DNA from: CAYLQD01 sp043819695
Lineage (GTDB): Bacteria; Planctomycetota; PUPC01
Reading direction: 5' to 3'
Length of the DNA: 30,231 nt
Assembly: GCA_043819695.1 (NCBI GenBank)
Contig: JBDREM010000303.1
Span: 1 to 30,231 of the forward strand
Part shown: positions 8,185 through 16,479 of the stretch, one piece after another
Numbering within the stretch: the first letter of the stretch is position 1
How the letters are laid out: each line of letters opens with the position of its first letter
Notes under the pieces: generated by a model
The model's input: the letters and a program-made list of their open reading frames with translations, nothing else
Databases searched by the model: none
What the model was told of the DNA's origin: nothing
Made by a program: the position numbers and the translations under genes

Positions 8185-8405
8185 GAGAAGGCCTCGCGCA
8201 GATCATCCGGTGAATAAGACGACGGCTCATCCTCCAGCCCCCGCATTGCGCTCGCCAGGGAGAACGTAGTCCAGTCTTTTCTGCTGTGGGCCTCTTGGCC
8301 AGCACTTGCCTTTGCCTCAAGATACTCAATGAAGTCGAGCACTTTCACTTGCAGCAACTCCGGCATCTTCTCGAGATGACCGACGATCTCTTTCGCAACC
8401 GTCAT
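8181..8405 (-). CDS. Small DUF2281/VapB-type antitoxin, 74 aa
   Basis: This acidic small protein opens with helices (AKEIVGHLEKMPELLQVKVLDFIEYL), a pattern shared by DUF2281 proteins and other antitoxin-like partners. It ends in a disordered acidic tail with SLASAMRGLEDEP and YSPDDLREAF, the usual toxin-binding part. ATG 8405 is chosen because GGAGAG lies 8 nt upstream; the frame is open further upstream but without such a site. It is the first gene of the operon and overlaps the toxin by 4 nt. Neutralisation of the toxin and autoregulation are inferred from the arrangement. Confidence 0.8.
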   Translation of the reverse strand: MTVAKEIVGHLEKMPELLQVKVLDFIEYLEAKASAGQEAHSRKDWTTFSLASAMRGLEDEPSSYSPDDLREAFS

Positions 8406-8424
8406 GGAAAACTCTCCACTAAAC

Positions 8425-8438
8425 TCACGTGAAGTATA
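8425..8438 (-). promoter_or_regulatory. Extended -10 promoter and palindrome of the toxin-antitoxin operon
   Basis: On the minus strand TATACT (8438-8433) is preceded by TG with one intervening base, an extended -10; a -35 is poor. The perfect palindrome TCACGTGA (8425-8432) directly follows it, just upstream of the antitoxin ATG at 8405. That is where an autorepressing antitoxin complex would bind. Confidence 0.4.
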
Positions 8439-8594
8439 CCATGCGCTGGAGCAGAATGCCACCACATATAATGACCGCGCGTCCGAAATCCCACGCAGGT
8501 TCAGCGCACTCCTGACCCGCGCCTACACCATGTATGCGCCGGAACGGAGCGCCTGAATCCCGGGGAAAAAGCCTGAACACAGGCCCAGCGACGC

Positions 8595-10823
8595 TCAAAA
8601 CCGGAACTCGAGCACCTCCTCGGGCTGGCGGAACCGGAGGCGGACGATGGTGAGGCCGCGCTCTTCGTCGTAGTGCCAGGCGCGTCGCGCGTCGGCCACG
8701 TCGTCGATCTCGTCGAGCGGCTGCTCGCCGAACTGCACCTGCGACGGCTTGTCGCACTCGGCGAGGGTGAGGTAGCATGTCTCCTTCGCGTGATATCCGA
8801 GCCGGACGATGAGCTGACGCGGCGATGAGCGGATCGCGAGCATCTGCGCGACGGTCGCGACGCGGACGCGCTTCTCCTGCCACGGGACGACCTCGCATCG
8901 CGGCTCGATGTCTTCGCCGAGCAGGTGCAGCACGTTGCGGGTGATGAGCTGCGGGTTCAGGCCCAGCGGGTAGTAGTCGCGGCCGTCGACGAGGTTGTAT
9001 GCGTCGGAGTAGAAGCCCTTCTGGTTGCCCTCGTCCTTCTGGAGCTGCATCGCGCAGAGGGTGATGGCGCGGGCGACGCGGTGCCATCGCATCGAGCGGT
9101 CGTGCCTTGCGACGTGAAAGAGCTCTCGTGCGTACGAAAGGCCGTTCCATTGCGCGGCGACGCCGAACCACGGCTTCTTGTCCATCCGGGTGACGGCGAA
9201 GAAGGGGACGGTCGCGTACCGCATGATGTCACGGTCGTGGGCGTGCCAGAGGAAGACGAACGGGAGCCCGGCCCAGGCCCAGTAGATGGCGCGTTCGAGC
9301 CGCGCGGGGTTGCCGGTCAGCAGGTGTTCGTCGAGGCAGGCGGCGATGAGGTGCGCGACGGCGAGGAGGTCGGGCGCGTTCTCGTGCACGTCCCAGACGC
9401 GCAATCCGCAGGGCCGGTCGACGCCGTCGAGGAACCGGATGGCCCTGATGCCGGCGTCGAGGTGGCCGCGGTCGCCGGTGAGGAGCGCCGACCTGAGGAG
9501 CTTGGCGGCGTGCTGCGCGGTCAGGCCGGCGAGCGACTTCTCGCGCTTCCGGCCGGCCGGGTCCTTTTCGGCCGCCCAGCCGCCGTCGGCCTGCTGGACC
9601 CGCTCGAGCTTGTCGAGCTGGCCCTTTGCGAGCTCGAGCTCGGTATCGAAGCCGCCGCGGAAGTAGGCGAGCGGCAGGCCGCCGACGCCGCCGTGCGCGT
9701 TGATGGCGCTCTCGACGCACTCGCGCATCCTCGTCTTGAGCTTCGCGTCCTTCGCGAACAATGACGCGCGCCAAAGGGCGAGCGCGACGAACTCGCTGTA
9801 GAACGTCCATTTCTCTTCCGAGCTGCTGCTGTGCGCCCAGCCCGCTTGCTTCGCGCTCCACGCGCGGTTCAGGTAGGTCTCGAGGTCGAGCTCCAGGCTC
9901 TCCTTGTAGTCGCGGGGTTTCGGGGGCGGCGGGATCAGGCCTGACAGGTTCAGGTGCTCGCGAACGGCGTCGACCACGTCGGACGAGTCGTGCACGAAGA
10001 GATTGCATTCGAGCGAGATCTCGCGGCCCGGCGTCATCTGGTACGGCCTGGCCGCGGCGAGCGAACCCTCGTCGACGAACTTGGGGACCGACGGCAGGAA
10101 CAGGCCCATGAGGTGCGAGGGGGTGCCCTCGGTGAAGTTGGGCGACTCGAACACGGCGGTGGGGTAGCGGTGTGCGGCGGACGCGACGCGTTCGCCGTCC
10201 CACACCTGAAGCGGGTCCCAGGTGATCCCGGTGACGAGGCCGTCCTGCGCGACGGCCATCGCCGGGACGGTAATCTTGTAGGGATGCGGCACGTGGCGCC
10301 GGTGAAACGGCGACGGCGCGGTCTCGGCCGACGAAGATTGCTCGTCACCAACGACCCAGTCGAGTCCGGGAAAGATGGCCGCTTTGCGCTTCGACCGCTT
10401 GGGGTCGTCGTCGATCCTCAGAAACGGGCAGCGGAAGGCGACGAGGTGACGAGGCCGGTTCGCGGAGAGCCTTCCGGTGACGGTCACCCGCGGCCCCTGG
10501 TCGGGCACGTAGAATTCGGCGGAGAACGACCAGCGCACGCCGTCGGTGTCGTGGAACTCCGACTCGAGCCGCAGGATGCAGTCCGAGCCGCGGCGGTCCA
10601 TCTCGTAGCTTGCCGCGGTGATTCTCTCGGTCAGCGTCGAGCCGTCACCGGTCCGATAGCTGATCTCCGCGACCGGGTCGGCCGTGGCCGCCAGTTGAAA
10701 GCGGTCACCTTTCCGCCCGTGCAGCAGGCAGTGGCCGATGAGGCCTTCGGCTAGCGGGAACGTCAGGCGGAGCGAGTCGTTCTCGACCGCGATTCCGTCC
10801 GTGAGCTTCAGTATGGTAGCCAA
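8595..10823 (-). CDS. Large uncharacterised carbohydrate-active-type protein, (alpha/alpha)-barrel-like C-terminal half
   Basis: I do not recognise a named family. The N-terminal 300 residues are beta-rich with alternating hydrophobic strands. The C-terminal half (about residues 330-640) is helical, with repeated aromatic-rich helices such as WTFYSEFVALALWRASLFA, LAGLTAQHAAKLLRSALLTGD and a Trp/His-rich segment around PFVFLWHAHDRDIMRY. This beta-sandwich plus helical-toroid plan is common in glycoside hydrolases and polysaccharide lyases. No catalytic motif can be assigned. The start is chosen as TTG 10823 because GGAGG lies 9 nt upstream and a candidate promoter (10869-10898) covers the longer frame's first codon. 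The 25 extra codons from TTG 10898 would add only a weak signal-like stretch. The gene appears monocistronic. Confidence 0.7.
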   Translation of the reverse strand: MATILKLTDGIAVENDSLRLTFPLAEGLIGHCLLHGRKGDRFQLAATADPVAEISYRTGDGSTLTERITAASYEMDRRGSDCILRLESEFHDTDGVRWSFSAEFYVPDQGPRVTVTGRLSANRPRHLVAFRCPFLRIDDDPKRSKRKAAIFPGLDWVVGDEQSSSAETAPSPFHRRHVPHPYKITVPAMAVAQDGLVTGITWDPLQVWDGERVASAAHRYPTAVFESPNFTEGTPSHLMGLFLPSVPKFVDEGSLAAARPYQMTPGREISLECNLFVHDSSDVVDAVREHLNLSGLIPPPPKPRDYKESLELDLETYLNRAWSAKQAGWAHSSSSEEKWTFYSEFVALALWRASLFAKDAKLKTRMRECVESAINAHGGVGGLPLAYFRGGFDTELELAKGQLDKLERVQQADGGWAAEKDPAGRKREKSLAGLTAQHAAKLLRSALLTGDRGHLDAGIRAIRFLDGVDRPCGLRVWDVHENAPDLLAVAHLIAACLDEHLLTGNPARLERAIYWAWAGLPFVFLWHAHDRDIMRYATVPFFAVTRMDKKPWFGVAAQWNGLSYARELFHVARHDRSMRWHRVARAITLCAMQLQKDEGNQKGFYSDAYNLVDGRDYYPLGLNPQLITRNVLHLLGEDIEPRCEVVPWQEKRVRVATVAQMLAIRSSPRQLIVRLGYHAKETCYLTLAECDKPSQVQFGEQPLDEIDDVADARRAWHYDEERGLTIVRLRFRQPEEVLEFRF

Positions 10824-10868
10824 GGCCGGGGCCTCCAGCAGGGTGAAGAGAAGAGCTCTTCCGATTAA

Positions 10869-10898
10869 CTTGTACCACACTGGCGGGGGCGAACGCAA
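10869..10898 (-). promoter_or_regulatory. Candidate promoter of the carbohydrate-active-type gene
   Basis: On the minus strand TTGCGT (10898-10893), an 18-nt spacer and TACAAG (10874-10869) lead to a start site about 35 nt before the preferred TTG at 10823. Confidence 0.35.
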
Positions 10899-11457
10899 GT
10901 GGTGACGCCGCTGACTTATCCCTGCTCTGTCGAAAACCGTATCGCCCGCTCACAGAGCGGGCCTACAAAGGCCACGATTGTCGTCCGAGGCGGCTATTCT
11001 TGCAGGCCGGCTTTGTAAGCCGGCGTGGTTTTCAACAAGGCAACTCAGCCACGTTTTGCGCAGCCGTCGAGGCCCGTTCACGGGTTTCGGCGAGTCCGCA
11101 GAAGGCGGACGAGAACAGGCCCAGCCTTTTAGCATTCCAGGGACATCATACTTAATTGTCCCTCCGCTCCACGGGTCACGCGGCCGATCTTGCACGTGCC
11201 CGAGCCACTGAATTCTATCACGCCCACAGTTCCCGGCAGAGCAGTCTCGCCACGGTCGCGATCAACGGCAGACCCGCCCGGTTGACGCAACGGTTTGGAC
11301 CCTTTCGCATGTATTCTTGTGCGAAACCAGTTGTGCTCGAAGAGGCGGGAGGGTAACATAAGCACCTGCGAGAGGTAAGGCGGTGCGCCGGTGAACCGTC
11401 GTGCAATGCGCCCGGCGGTCTTGTTCGCGCCGGCGTTCGGAAACGGCGCCTCTGCAA
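10899..11457. other. Intergenic region holding a nested palindromic repeat and a weak promoter
   Basis: No gene is supported between the two oppositely oriented neighbours. Open frames here start or end inside the palindromic repeat at 10932-11033. TTGTGC (11331-11336), 17 nt, TAACAT (11354-11359) is a possible promoter for the SNF2 gene. Confidence 0.45.
10932..11033. repeat. Nested inverted repeat with two inner hairpins (REP-like unit)
   Basis: Outer arms GAAAACC (10932-10938) and GGTTTTC (11027-11033) enclose two perfect hairpins. These are CCCGCTC-ACA-GAGCGGG (10945-10961) and GCCGGCTT-TGT-AAGCCGGC (11006-11024), with loops of three nt each. The two hairpins carry similar inner text (CTACAAAG against CTTTGTAAG, inverted), so the block is an inverted pair of one palindromic unit, as in REP/BIME elements. 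Confidence 0.75.
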
Positions 11458-14184
11458 ATGGGTCGAACTGAAGTGGGGTACGATCTCGTTCTCACGCCCG
11501 CCGGCCGCCTTCTCTTGCGAGAAGGCGAAGCGAACGGCGCGGAAGCTTCCGATGCCTGGACGAAGCGGGCCGCCGCCGCGTTCGCGTCCTGCGGGGCCGC
11601 CGGTCTTTTCTCGCTCGCGGCGACAAGGCCGGATGCGCCTCCGCCACCCTCATTCTCATTCTGGCGGGACCTCGCCTGCCGGTATCTGACCGAGCTTTGC
11701 CGCACGCCGGAATCCGCAGGGGATCGGCTCGATCCGATCAAGCCGCCTCCCGAATCTGAGCTGGTGCCAATGGTTCTCTCGGCGCCGCCCATGCCGGGCG
11801 GCGAGTATCTGAGCAGCGAGGTGCTCCGAAACCTCTGGGCTGATTTGGACGCTTGGGTGCAGAACGAGGTCGCCAAGTCGAGGGCGGGCCCGGCGGGTTG
11901 GCTGAAGAAACACGCCGCGATGTGGCACCAGGTGGGGCGGGTGTGTTTTCACCTCGCGGAGAACAAGCGCGACCCCGAGCTGCCGTTCGCGTTTCTGGCC
12001 ACGTACGCCCCTCGCCTTTCCAAGGGGGGGCGGGTGCAGTACCAGCCCCTGGGCAAGGCCCTGCAGGAATACGCGGGCGAACGAAACAAGAAGGCGCTGG
12101 TCGCTCTGCTCTCGCCGGTGCATCGGGCGTCAGAGAAGAGCGATTTCGTCAAGAAGCTGGTCGACTCCCGCGACATTTTTCATCCGCTGGCGTGGACGCC
12201 GGGCGAGGCCTACCGCCTCCTGAAGGATGTTCCGGTTCTCGAAGAGAGCGGCCTGCTGGTGAGGCTTCCGGACTGGTGGCGCAAGCGCTCCGGGCCGCGT
12301 GTGTCCGTGACGATCGGAGAGCGGAAGCAGAGCCGCTTCGGGGCGGACGCGATGCTGGACTTCAAGGTCGGGCTCGCCCTGGGCGACCAGAGCTTGACCG
12401 AAGAGGAATGGCGTCGGCTCATGGCGTCGGACGACGGCCTTGTTTACGTTAAGGGGCAGTGGGTCGAGGTCGACCGGAAGAAACTGTCCGAGGCCCTCGA
12501 ACACTGGAAACGGGTCGAGGTCAGCGCCGCCGGCGAGGGGCTATCGTTCATCGAAGGGATGCGGCTCCTGGCGGGGGCCCCGGCGGATTTGGGCGGGGAC
12601 GGCGCGTCTGGGAGCGGCGACCAGGAGTGGTCCTTCGTCAACGCCGGCACATGGCTTTCCGACGTGCTGTCGGGCCTGCGCGATCCGGAGGCGCTGGCGG
12701 CGGGCGGGCAGAGCAGGGATTTTCGCGGAACGTTGCGTCCTTATCAGGAGACGGGGCACAACTGGCTTTGGTTCCTGTCACAACTCGGGCTTGGCGCGTG
12801 TCTGGCCGACGACATGGGGCTGGGCAAGACCATTCAGGTGCTCTCGCTGCTGCTCGCTCTCAAGGAGAACAAGGAGTCGTCCGGAAGGCCGTCGCTCCTG
12901 GTCCTTCCGGCGTCACTTCTGGGGAACTGGAAGGCCGAAATCGAGCGCTTCGCTCCCACGCTCGCGGCGCGCTTTGTTCACCCGTCGGAGTGCAGCCCGG
13001 CGGACCTGGCTCCGACGGCCGAGGACTTTGGCGCGGCGCTGCCGGGAACCGACATCGTCCTAACGACCTACGGAATGCTGCTCAGGCAGAAGTGGCTGCT
13101 CGACGTGACGTGGCGCTTGGTCATCCTGGACGAAGCGCAAGCGATCAAGAACCCGTCCGCGCGCCAGACGAGAGCGGTCAAGCAGCTAAAGGCGGACGCC
13201 AGGATCGCGCTCACGGGCACGCCGGTTGAGAACCGGCTTTCCGACCTGTGGTCTCTGTTCGATTTTCTCTGCCCGGGGCTGCTCGGCTCGGCCGCGAGGT
13301 TCAAGAGGTTCGTCAAGTCGCTGGAGCAGCTCGAGCGAGACCAGTATGCGCCATTGCGGAAGCTGGTCCGGCCTTATATCCTGCGGCGGCTCAAGACCGA
13401 CCGGAACATTATCGCCGACCTTCCCGACAAGACCGAAGTGAAGGCGTTCTGCGGCCTCGCGAAGCAACAGGCCGCGCTGTACGCCAAGTCGGTGGACGAA
13501 CTCGCGCGGGCACTGGAAGAGCAGGAAGGGCTGGACGGGATAAAACGCAGGGGGCTGGTACTGGCATACTTGATGAGGTTCAAGCAGATCTGCAACCACC
13601 CCAGCCAGTTCCTCGGAGATGGGGAGTACGATCCGGCCACCAGCGGCAAGTTCGACCGGCTCAGGGCGATCTGCGACGAGATCGCGTCGCGGCAGGAGAA
13701 GGTCCTCGTGTTTACCCAGTTCCGCGAGATGACCGAACCGATCGCGGCTTTTCTCGGAGATGTGTTCGGCCGCGAGGGCCTTGTCCTGCACGGCGGAACG
13801 GCCGTCAAGAAACGCAGGGCGCTGATCGACGCGTTCCAGCGCGAGGACGGGCCGCCGTTCTTCGTGCTTTCCCTCAAGGCGGGAGGCACGGGACTGAACC
13901 TGACCGCCGCGTCGCACGTCGTGCACTTCGATCGCTGGTGGAACCCCGCCGTGGAAAACCAGGCCACCGACCGCGCCTTCCGCATCGGCCAACATCGAAA
14001 CGTGGTGGTGCACAAGTTCATCTGCCGGGGGACGGTCGAGGAGAAGATCGACGCGCTGATCGCGGAGAAAACGAACCTCGCCGATGACATCCTGAAAGCC
14101 GGGGCCGAATCCATGCTGACGGAGATGAGCGATAAACAACTGCTCGACATCGTGGCCCTCGATATCGACCGGGCAGGCCTGTAG
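11458..14184 (+). CDS. SWI2/SNF2-family ATPase (helicase-like), about 908 aa
   Basis: This is a nucleic-acid-dependent ATPase of the bacterial SNF2 family. The N-terminal 420 residues are a bacterial SNF2-associated region. The ATPase core shows ADDMGLGKT (Walker A, residues 450-458), VILDEAQAIKN (DEAQ box near 558), LTGTPVENRLSDLWSLFDF (motif III region), and late motifs LSLKAGGTGLNL and ATDRAFRIGQ (V and VI). ATG 11458 is preferred because the family's N-terminus begins about here; an in-frame GTG at 11401 adds 19 basic residues of no obvious value. The stop is 7 nt before the next ATG, so the two are an operon. Members remodel protein-DNA or RNA polymerase complexes; the substrate of this one is unknown. 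Confidence 0.93.
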   Translation: MGRTEVGYDLVLTPAGRLLLREGEANGAEASDAWTKRAAAAFASCGAAGLFSLAATRPDAPPPPSFSFWRDLACRYLTELCRTPESAGDRLDPIKPPPESELVPMVLSAPPMPGGEYLSSEVLRNLWADLDAWVQNEVAKSRAGPAGWLKKHAAMWHQVGRVCFHLAENKRDPELPFAFLATYAPRLSKGGRVQYQPLGKALQEYAGERNKKALVALLSPVHRASEKSDFVKKLVDSRDIFHPLAWTPGEAYRLLKDVPVLEESGLLVRLPDWWRKRSGPRVSVTIGERKQSRFGADAMLDFKVGLALGDQSLTEEEWRRLMASDDGLVYVKGQWVEVDRKKLSEALEHWKRVEVSAAGEGLSFIEGMRLLAGAPADLGGDGASGSGDQEWSFVNAGTWLSDVLSGLRDPEALAAGGQSRDFRGTLRPYQETGHNWLWFLSQLGLGACLADDMGLGKTIQVLSLLLALKENKESSGRPSLLVLPASLLGNWKAEIERFAPTLAARFVHPSECSPADLAPTAEDFGAALPGTDIVLTTYGMLLRQKWLLDVTWRLVILDEAQAIKNPSARQTRAVKQLKADARIALTGTPVENRLSDLWSLFDFLCPGLLGSAARFKRFVKSLEQLERDQYAPLRKLVRPYILRRLKTDRNIIADLPDKTEVKAFCGLAKQQAALYAKSVDELARALEEQEGLDGIKRRGLVLAYLMRFKQICNHPSQFLGDGEYDPATSGKFDRLRAICDEIASRQEKVLVFTQFREMTEPIAAFLGDVFGREGLVLHGGTAVKKRRALIDAFQREDGPPFFVLSLKAGGTGLNLTAASHVVHFDRWWNPAVENQATDRAFRIGQHRNVVVHKFICRGTVEEKIDALIAEKTNLADDILKAGAESMLTEMSDKQLLDIVALDIDRAGL

Positions 14185-14191
14185 GAGACGA

Positions 14192-15346
14192 ATGATGAGC
14201 TGGTACAGTTGGAGACCCTACGTTTCTGTGGCCGTGCGCCGCGCTCGCGCACTGAAGAAGATGGAAAAGCTCAGAAAGAAGGGGCTCGACATTCAGCCCG
14301 TGGAAATCGAGGGCCGGAAGATCGCGCGAACGTTCTGGGGCGAGGCGTGGTGCGACCATCTCGAATCGTTCAGCGACTACGAGAACCGCTTGCCGCGCGG
14401 GCGCACCTACGTCCGCAACGGCTCGGTGTGCCACCTCGAAATCGCCAAGGGCGCGGTCAACGCCATGGTCAGCGGGTCCGAACTCTACAAGGTGGACGTG
14501 ACGGTCGGAAAGCTGCCGCGGAACAAGTGGGCCGACATCAAGGGCCGCTGCGCCGGGCAGATCGGTTCGCTGCTGGAACTGCTTCAGGGCCGGCTCTCCG
14601 AGAACGTGATGACAGTCGTGACTGACCGCAAGAACGGGCTGTTTCCCTTGTCCAAAGAGATCAGCTTCAACTGCAGTTGCCCCGACTGGGCCGTCATGTG
14701 CAAGCACGTGGCCGCCGTGCTCTACGGGGTGGGGGCGAGACTCGATGAGAAGCCCGAGTTGCTCTTCCTCCTGCGCGGAGTGGACCAGGAAGATCTGATC
14801 AGCGCCCAGGCCGGCGCGGTCGCCGCAGTGACAACAGGGGCGCAAGGCGGCCGCCGGCGCATCGCAGACGACGCCATCTCCGATGTGTTCGGCATCGAGA
14901 TATCGGAAGCTGAGGCGCCGGACGGCGGCACGTCCACGCGACGCGGCAAACGGGCCGGTTCGGCCAGGCGCAAGACCGCCGCCGGCAAGAAGCTCCGAAG
15001 GAGTAAGGTGATGGCCAAGCTTCCGAAGAAGGAGAAAGCAAAGGCCAAGAAGGAAACGACTCGACGAAAGCGGGCCTCCGCCTCCGGTCGAGCGAGCGCG
15101 AATAAAACTTCGCATGCGGCCCCGGGTGAGCAGTCATTCACCGGCGCCGACGTGGCGAAGCTGCGAGCCAAGTTCGGCATGTCGCCGAGCCAGTTCGCAA
15201 AGGCTCTGGGAGTCAGCACCCTGTCTGTCAGCAACTGGGAGAAGCACGGCGGAACGCTCAATCTTCAGGCCCGGTCGCTTGGGGCACTGCGCGCCGCGAA
15301 AAGGCTGACCAAGCGGCAAGCTTGGCGGAAGCTGAGTGGTGCGTGA
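14192..15346 (+). CDS. SWIM zinc-finger protein with C-terminal XRE-like helix-turn-helix, 384 aa
   Basis: The first 200 residues are the bacterial SWIM domain protein commonly paired with SNF2 ATPases: W-rich start, RTFWGEAWCDHLE, then the zinc ligands C161, C163, C170 and H172 in CSCPDWAVMCKH. A Lys/Arg-rich, low-complexity linker (about 245-310) follows. The last 70 residues are a helix-turn-helix, with LRAKFGMSPSQFAKALGVS and TLSVSNWEKHGG, like antitoxin or phage-type XRE domains. The start ATGATG has AGGAGA 6 nt upstream, just after the SNF2 stop. The arrangement suggests it guides or regulates the ATPase at nucleic acids; that role is inferred. The HTH extension is not part of the basic SWIM protein. 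Confidence 0.88.
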   Translation: MMSWYSWRPYVSVAVRRARALKKMEKLRKKGLDIQPVEIEGRKIARTFWGEAWCDHLESFSDYENRLPRGRTYVRNGSVCHLEIAKGAVNAMVSGSELYKVDVTVGKLPRNKWADIKGRCAGQIGSLLELLQGRLSENVMTVVTDRKNGLFPLSKEISFNCSCPDWAVMCKHVAAVLYGVGARLDEKPELLFLLRGVDQEDLISAQAGAVAAVTTGAQGGRRRIADDAISDVFGIEISEAEAPDGGTSTRRGKRAGSARRKTAAGKKLRRSKVMAKLPKKEKAKAKKETTRRKRASASGRASANKTSHAAPGEQSFTGADVAKLRAKFGMSPSQFAKALGVSTLSVSNWEKHGGTLNLQARSLGALRAAKRLTKRQAWRKLSGA

Positions 15347-15374
15347 GTGCCGCTCTACCACTGACGATGTGCTC

Positions 15375-15483
15375 AGAGCGTGTGAAAAAATCGTTTTCGC
15401 CGCGAAAAAAGCTCCGTAAGTCCAGTGTTTGCGTGAGAAAAACGCCTCGTTTGCGGCCTTGCGGCGATTAATTCACACGCTCT
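15375..15483. mobile_element. 109-bp element with 12-bp perfect terminal inverted repeats
   Basis: AGAGCGTGTGAA (15375-15386) is perfectly inverted at 15472-15483. The interior is AT-richer than its surroundings, with several A-runs, and has no gene. The size and ends suit a MITE or a solo remnant of an IS pair of ends. No target-site duplication is evident in the flanks. Confidence 0.6.
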
Positions 15484-15953
15484 CATTCCTCAACGTTGAT
15501 GTCAACCACGTCATTTTCAGAGTCATTTGCCTTGTCGGATCTGCCGGGGCGAGGAGGCAGACGTGTGGGCCGCGCCTGCGGCGGGAGCGATGCTCACAAG
15601 CCGATGTGAGGCGGCCTTGACTGAGCCGGAAATCGGTTGACACCTCATCGGCGGCGTCGGATAATGCAAGCCGCGGCTTCGAATGCCGGAAGTGTGGATG
15701 CAGGCACCTGCGCTTTCTCTATACGCGTCGTGCATTCGGGGGCAGGCTTATCCGCAGAAGGGAGCTTGTCCGCCGAGGCCCCAGCGAAGGCGGGTGACGG
15801 AATCGCGGCGGAAAAAGCGTGCGGAGCCCGGTCGATGCGCTGTAGAGTTGGTGGAGGTTACAGATCCGTTGCAGAAAAAGCGGAACAGAAAGCCGTCTGA
15901 CGTGCGTCCATAATACGGGTAGGATCCTCTGTGGAGGAGCGGAAGAGCCATGC
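15484..15953. other. Intergenic, repeat-like sequence without a gene
   Basis: Open frames are present but none has a recognisable product or ribosome binding site. The 13-mer TGTGAGGCGGCCT (15605-15617) recurs at 18460-18472, and the stretch around 15740-15800 reads like dispersed intergenic palindrome text rather than coding sequence. Confidence 0.45.
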
Positions 15954-16101
15954 GTGTTATGCAGAAACTATAAGACGCGCGCCGCCCCGCCCAGAGAGGG
16001 ACAAGTAATTGTTCCACAAGGCTTTAAGTGTGAATTTGGGCATGCGTTTTAGGCCGACCAGACAGCTACCCAAAGGTGTTATGCGGAAACCATATAAGAC
16101 G
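15954..16101 (+). repeat. Imperfect direct repeat about 122 bp apart
   Basis: GTGTTATGC-GAAAC-TATAAGACG occurs at 15954-15977 and, with one substitution and a 2-nt insertion, at 16076-16101. The second copy ends just before the ribosome binding site of the small membrane ORF. The sequence between shows no gene. Confidence 0.6.
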
Positions 16102-16115
16102 TAGTTCGGAGTGAG

Positions 16116-16364
16116 ATGATGGAATGGAGTATGACAGGATTTTCACCTCGTCGAGTCGCGTGGACGACGGCAGCCCTGTCACTGCTTCTCGTTCCTGCTC
16201 ATTTCTACGTCTCCTGCGACATGTCCGGACGAATTGCCATATCGGGATTTGTCCTTTTGGGAATTACCGGACTCCTAAGTCTGGCGGACAGAACCGGAAA
16301 GAGAGCAATTCCATTCGTGGTGGCAATCGTCGGAATCTTGGCGCACACGTTGTGCACACACTGA
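16116..16364 (+). CDS. Small hypothetical membrane protein, 82 aa
   Basis: I do not recognise it. Three hydrophobic segments are visible: WTTAALSLLLVPAHFYV (about 16-32), IAISGFVLLGITGLLSL (about 40-56) and IPFVVAIVGILAHTLC (about 65-80). Short basic or acidic turns separate them. GGAG lies 7 nt before the first of two adjacent ATGs, and a short hairpin (16404-16417) follows the stop. Whether it is translated is uncertain, but composition and start signal favour a real gene. Confidence 0.5.
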   Translation: MMEWSMTGFSPRRVAWTTAALSLLLVPAHFYVSCDMSGRIAISGFVLLGITGLLSLADRTGKRAIPFVVAIVGILAHTLCTH

Positions 16365-16479
16365 TAGAGAAGAAGACAACTCGGAACCAAGGCATCCAGC
16401 GTACGCGGTAAACCGCGCGCCTGACTCCCAGCGTTCGACCGCGGCATTGAAAGGAGGCCACACCGAGAGATGACAACGA
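16365..16479. other. Leader of the GH32-like gene
   Basis: It holds a 6-bp hairpin CGCGGT/ACCGCG (16404-16417) and AGGAGG at 16452-16457. That Shine-Dalgarno is 22 nt from the GH32 ATG at 16480 but 12 nt from an out-of-frame ATG at 16470, which opens a short frame of about 35 codons overlapping the enzyme's start. Confidence 0.4.

Noticed and set aside
10950..11195. Small minus-strand ORF of 81 codons near the palindromic repeat
   Set aside because: It ends inside the repeat, has no family similarity and no good ribosome binding site.
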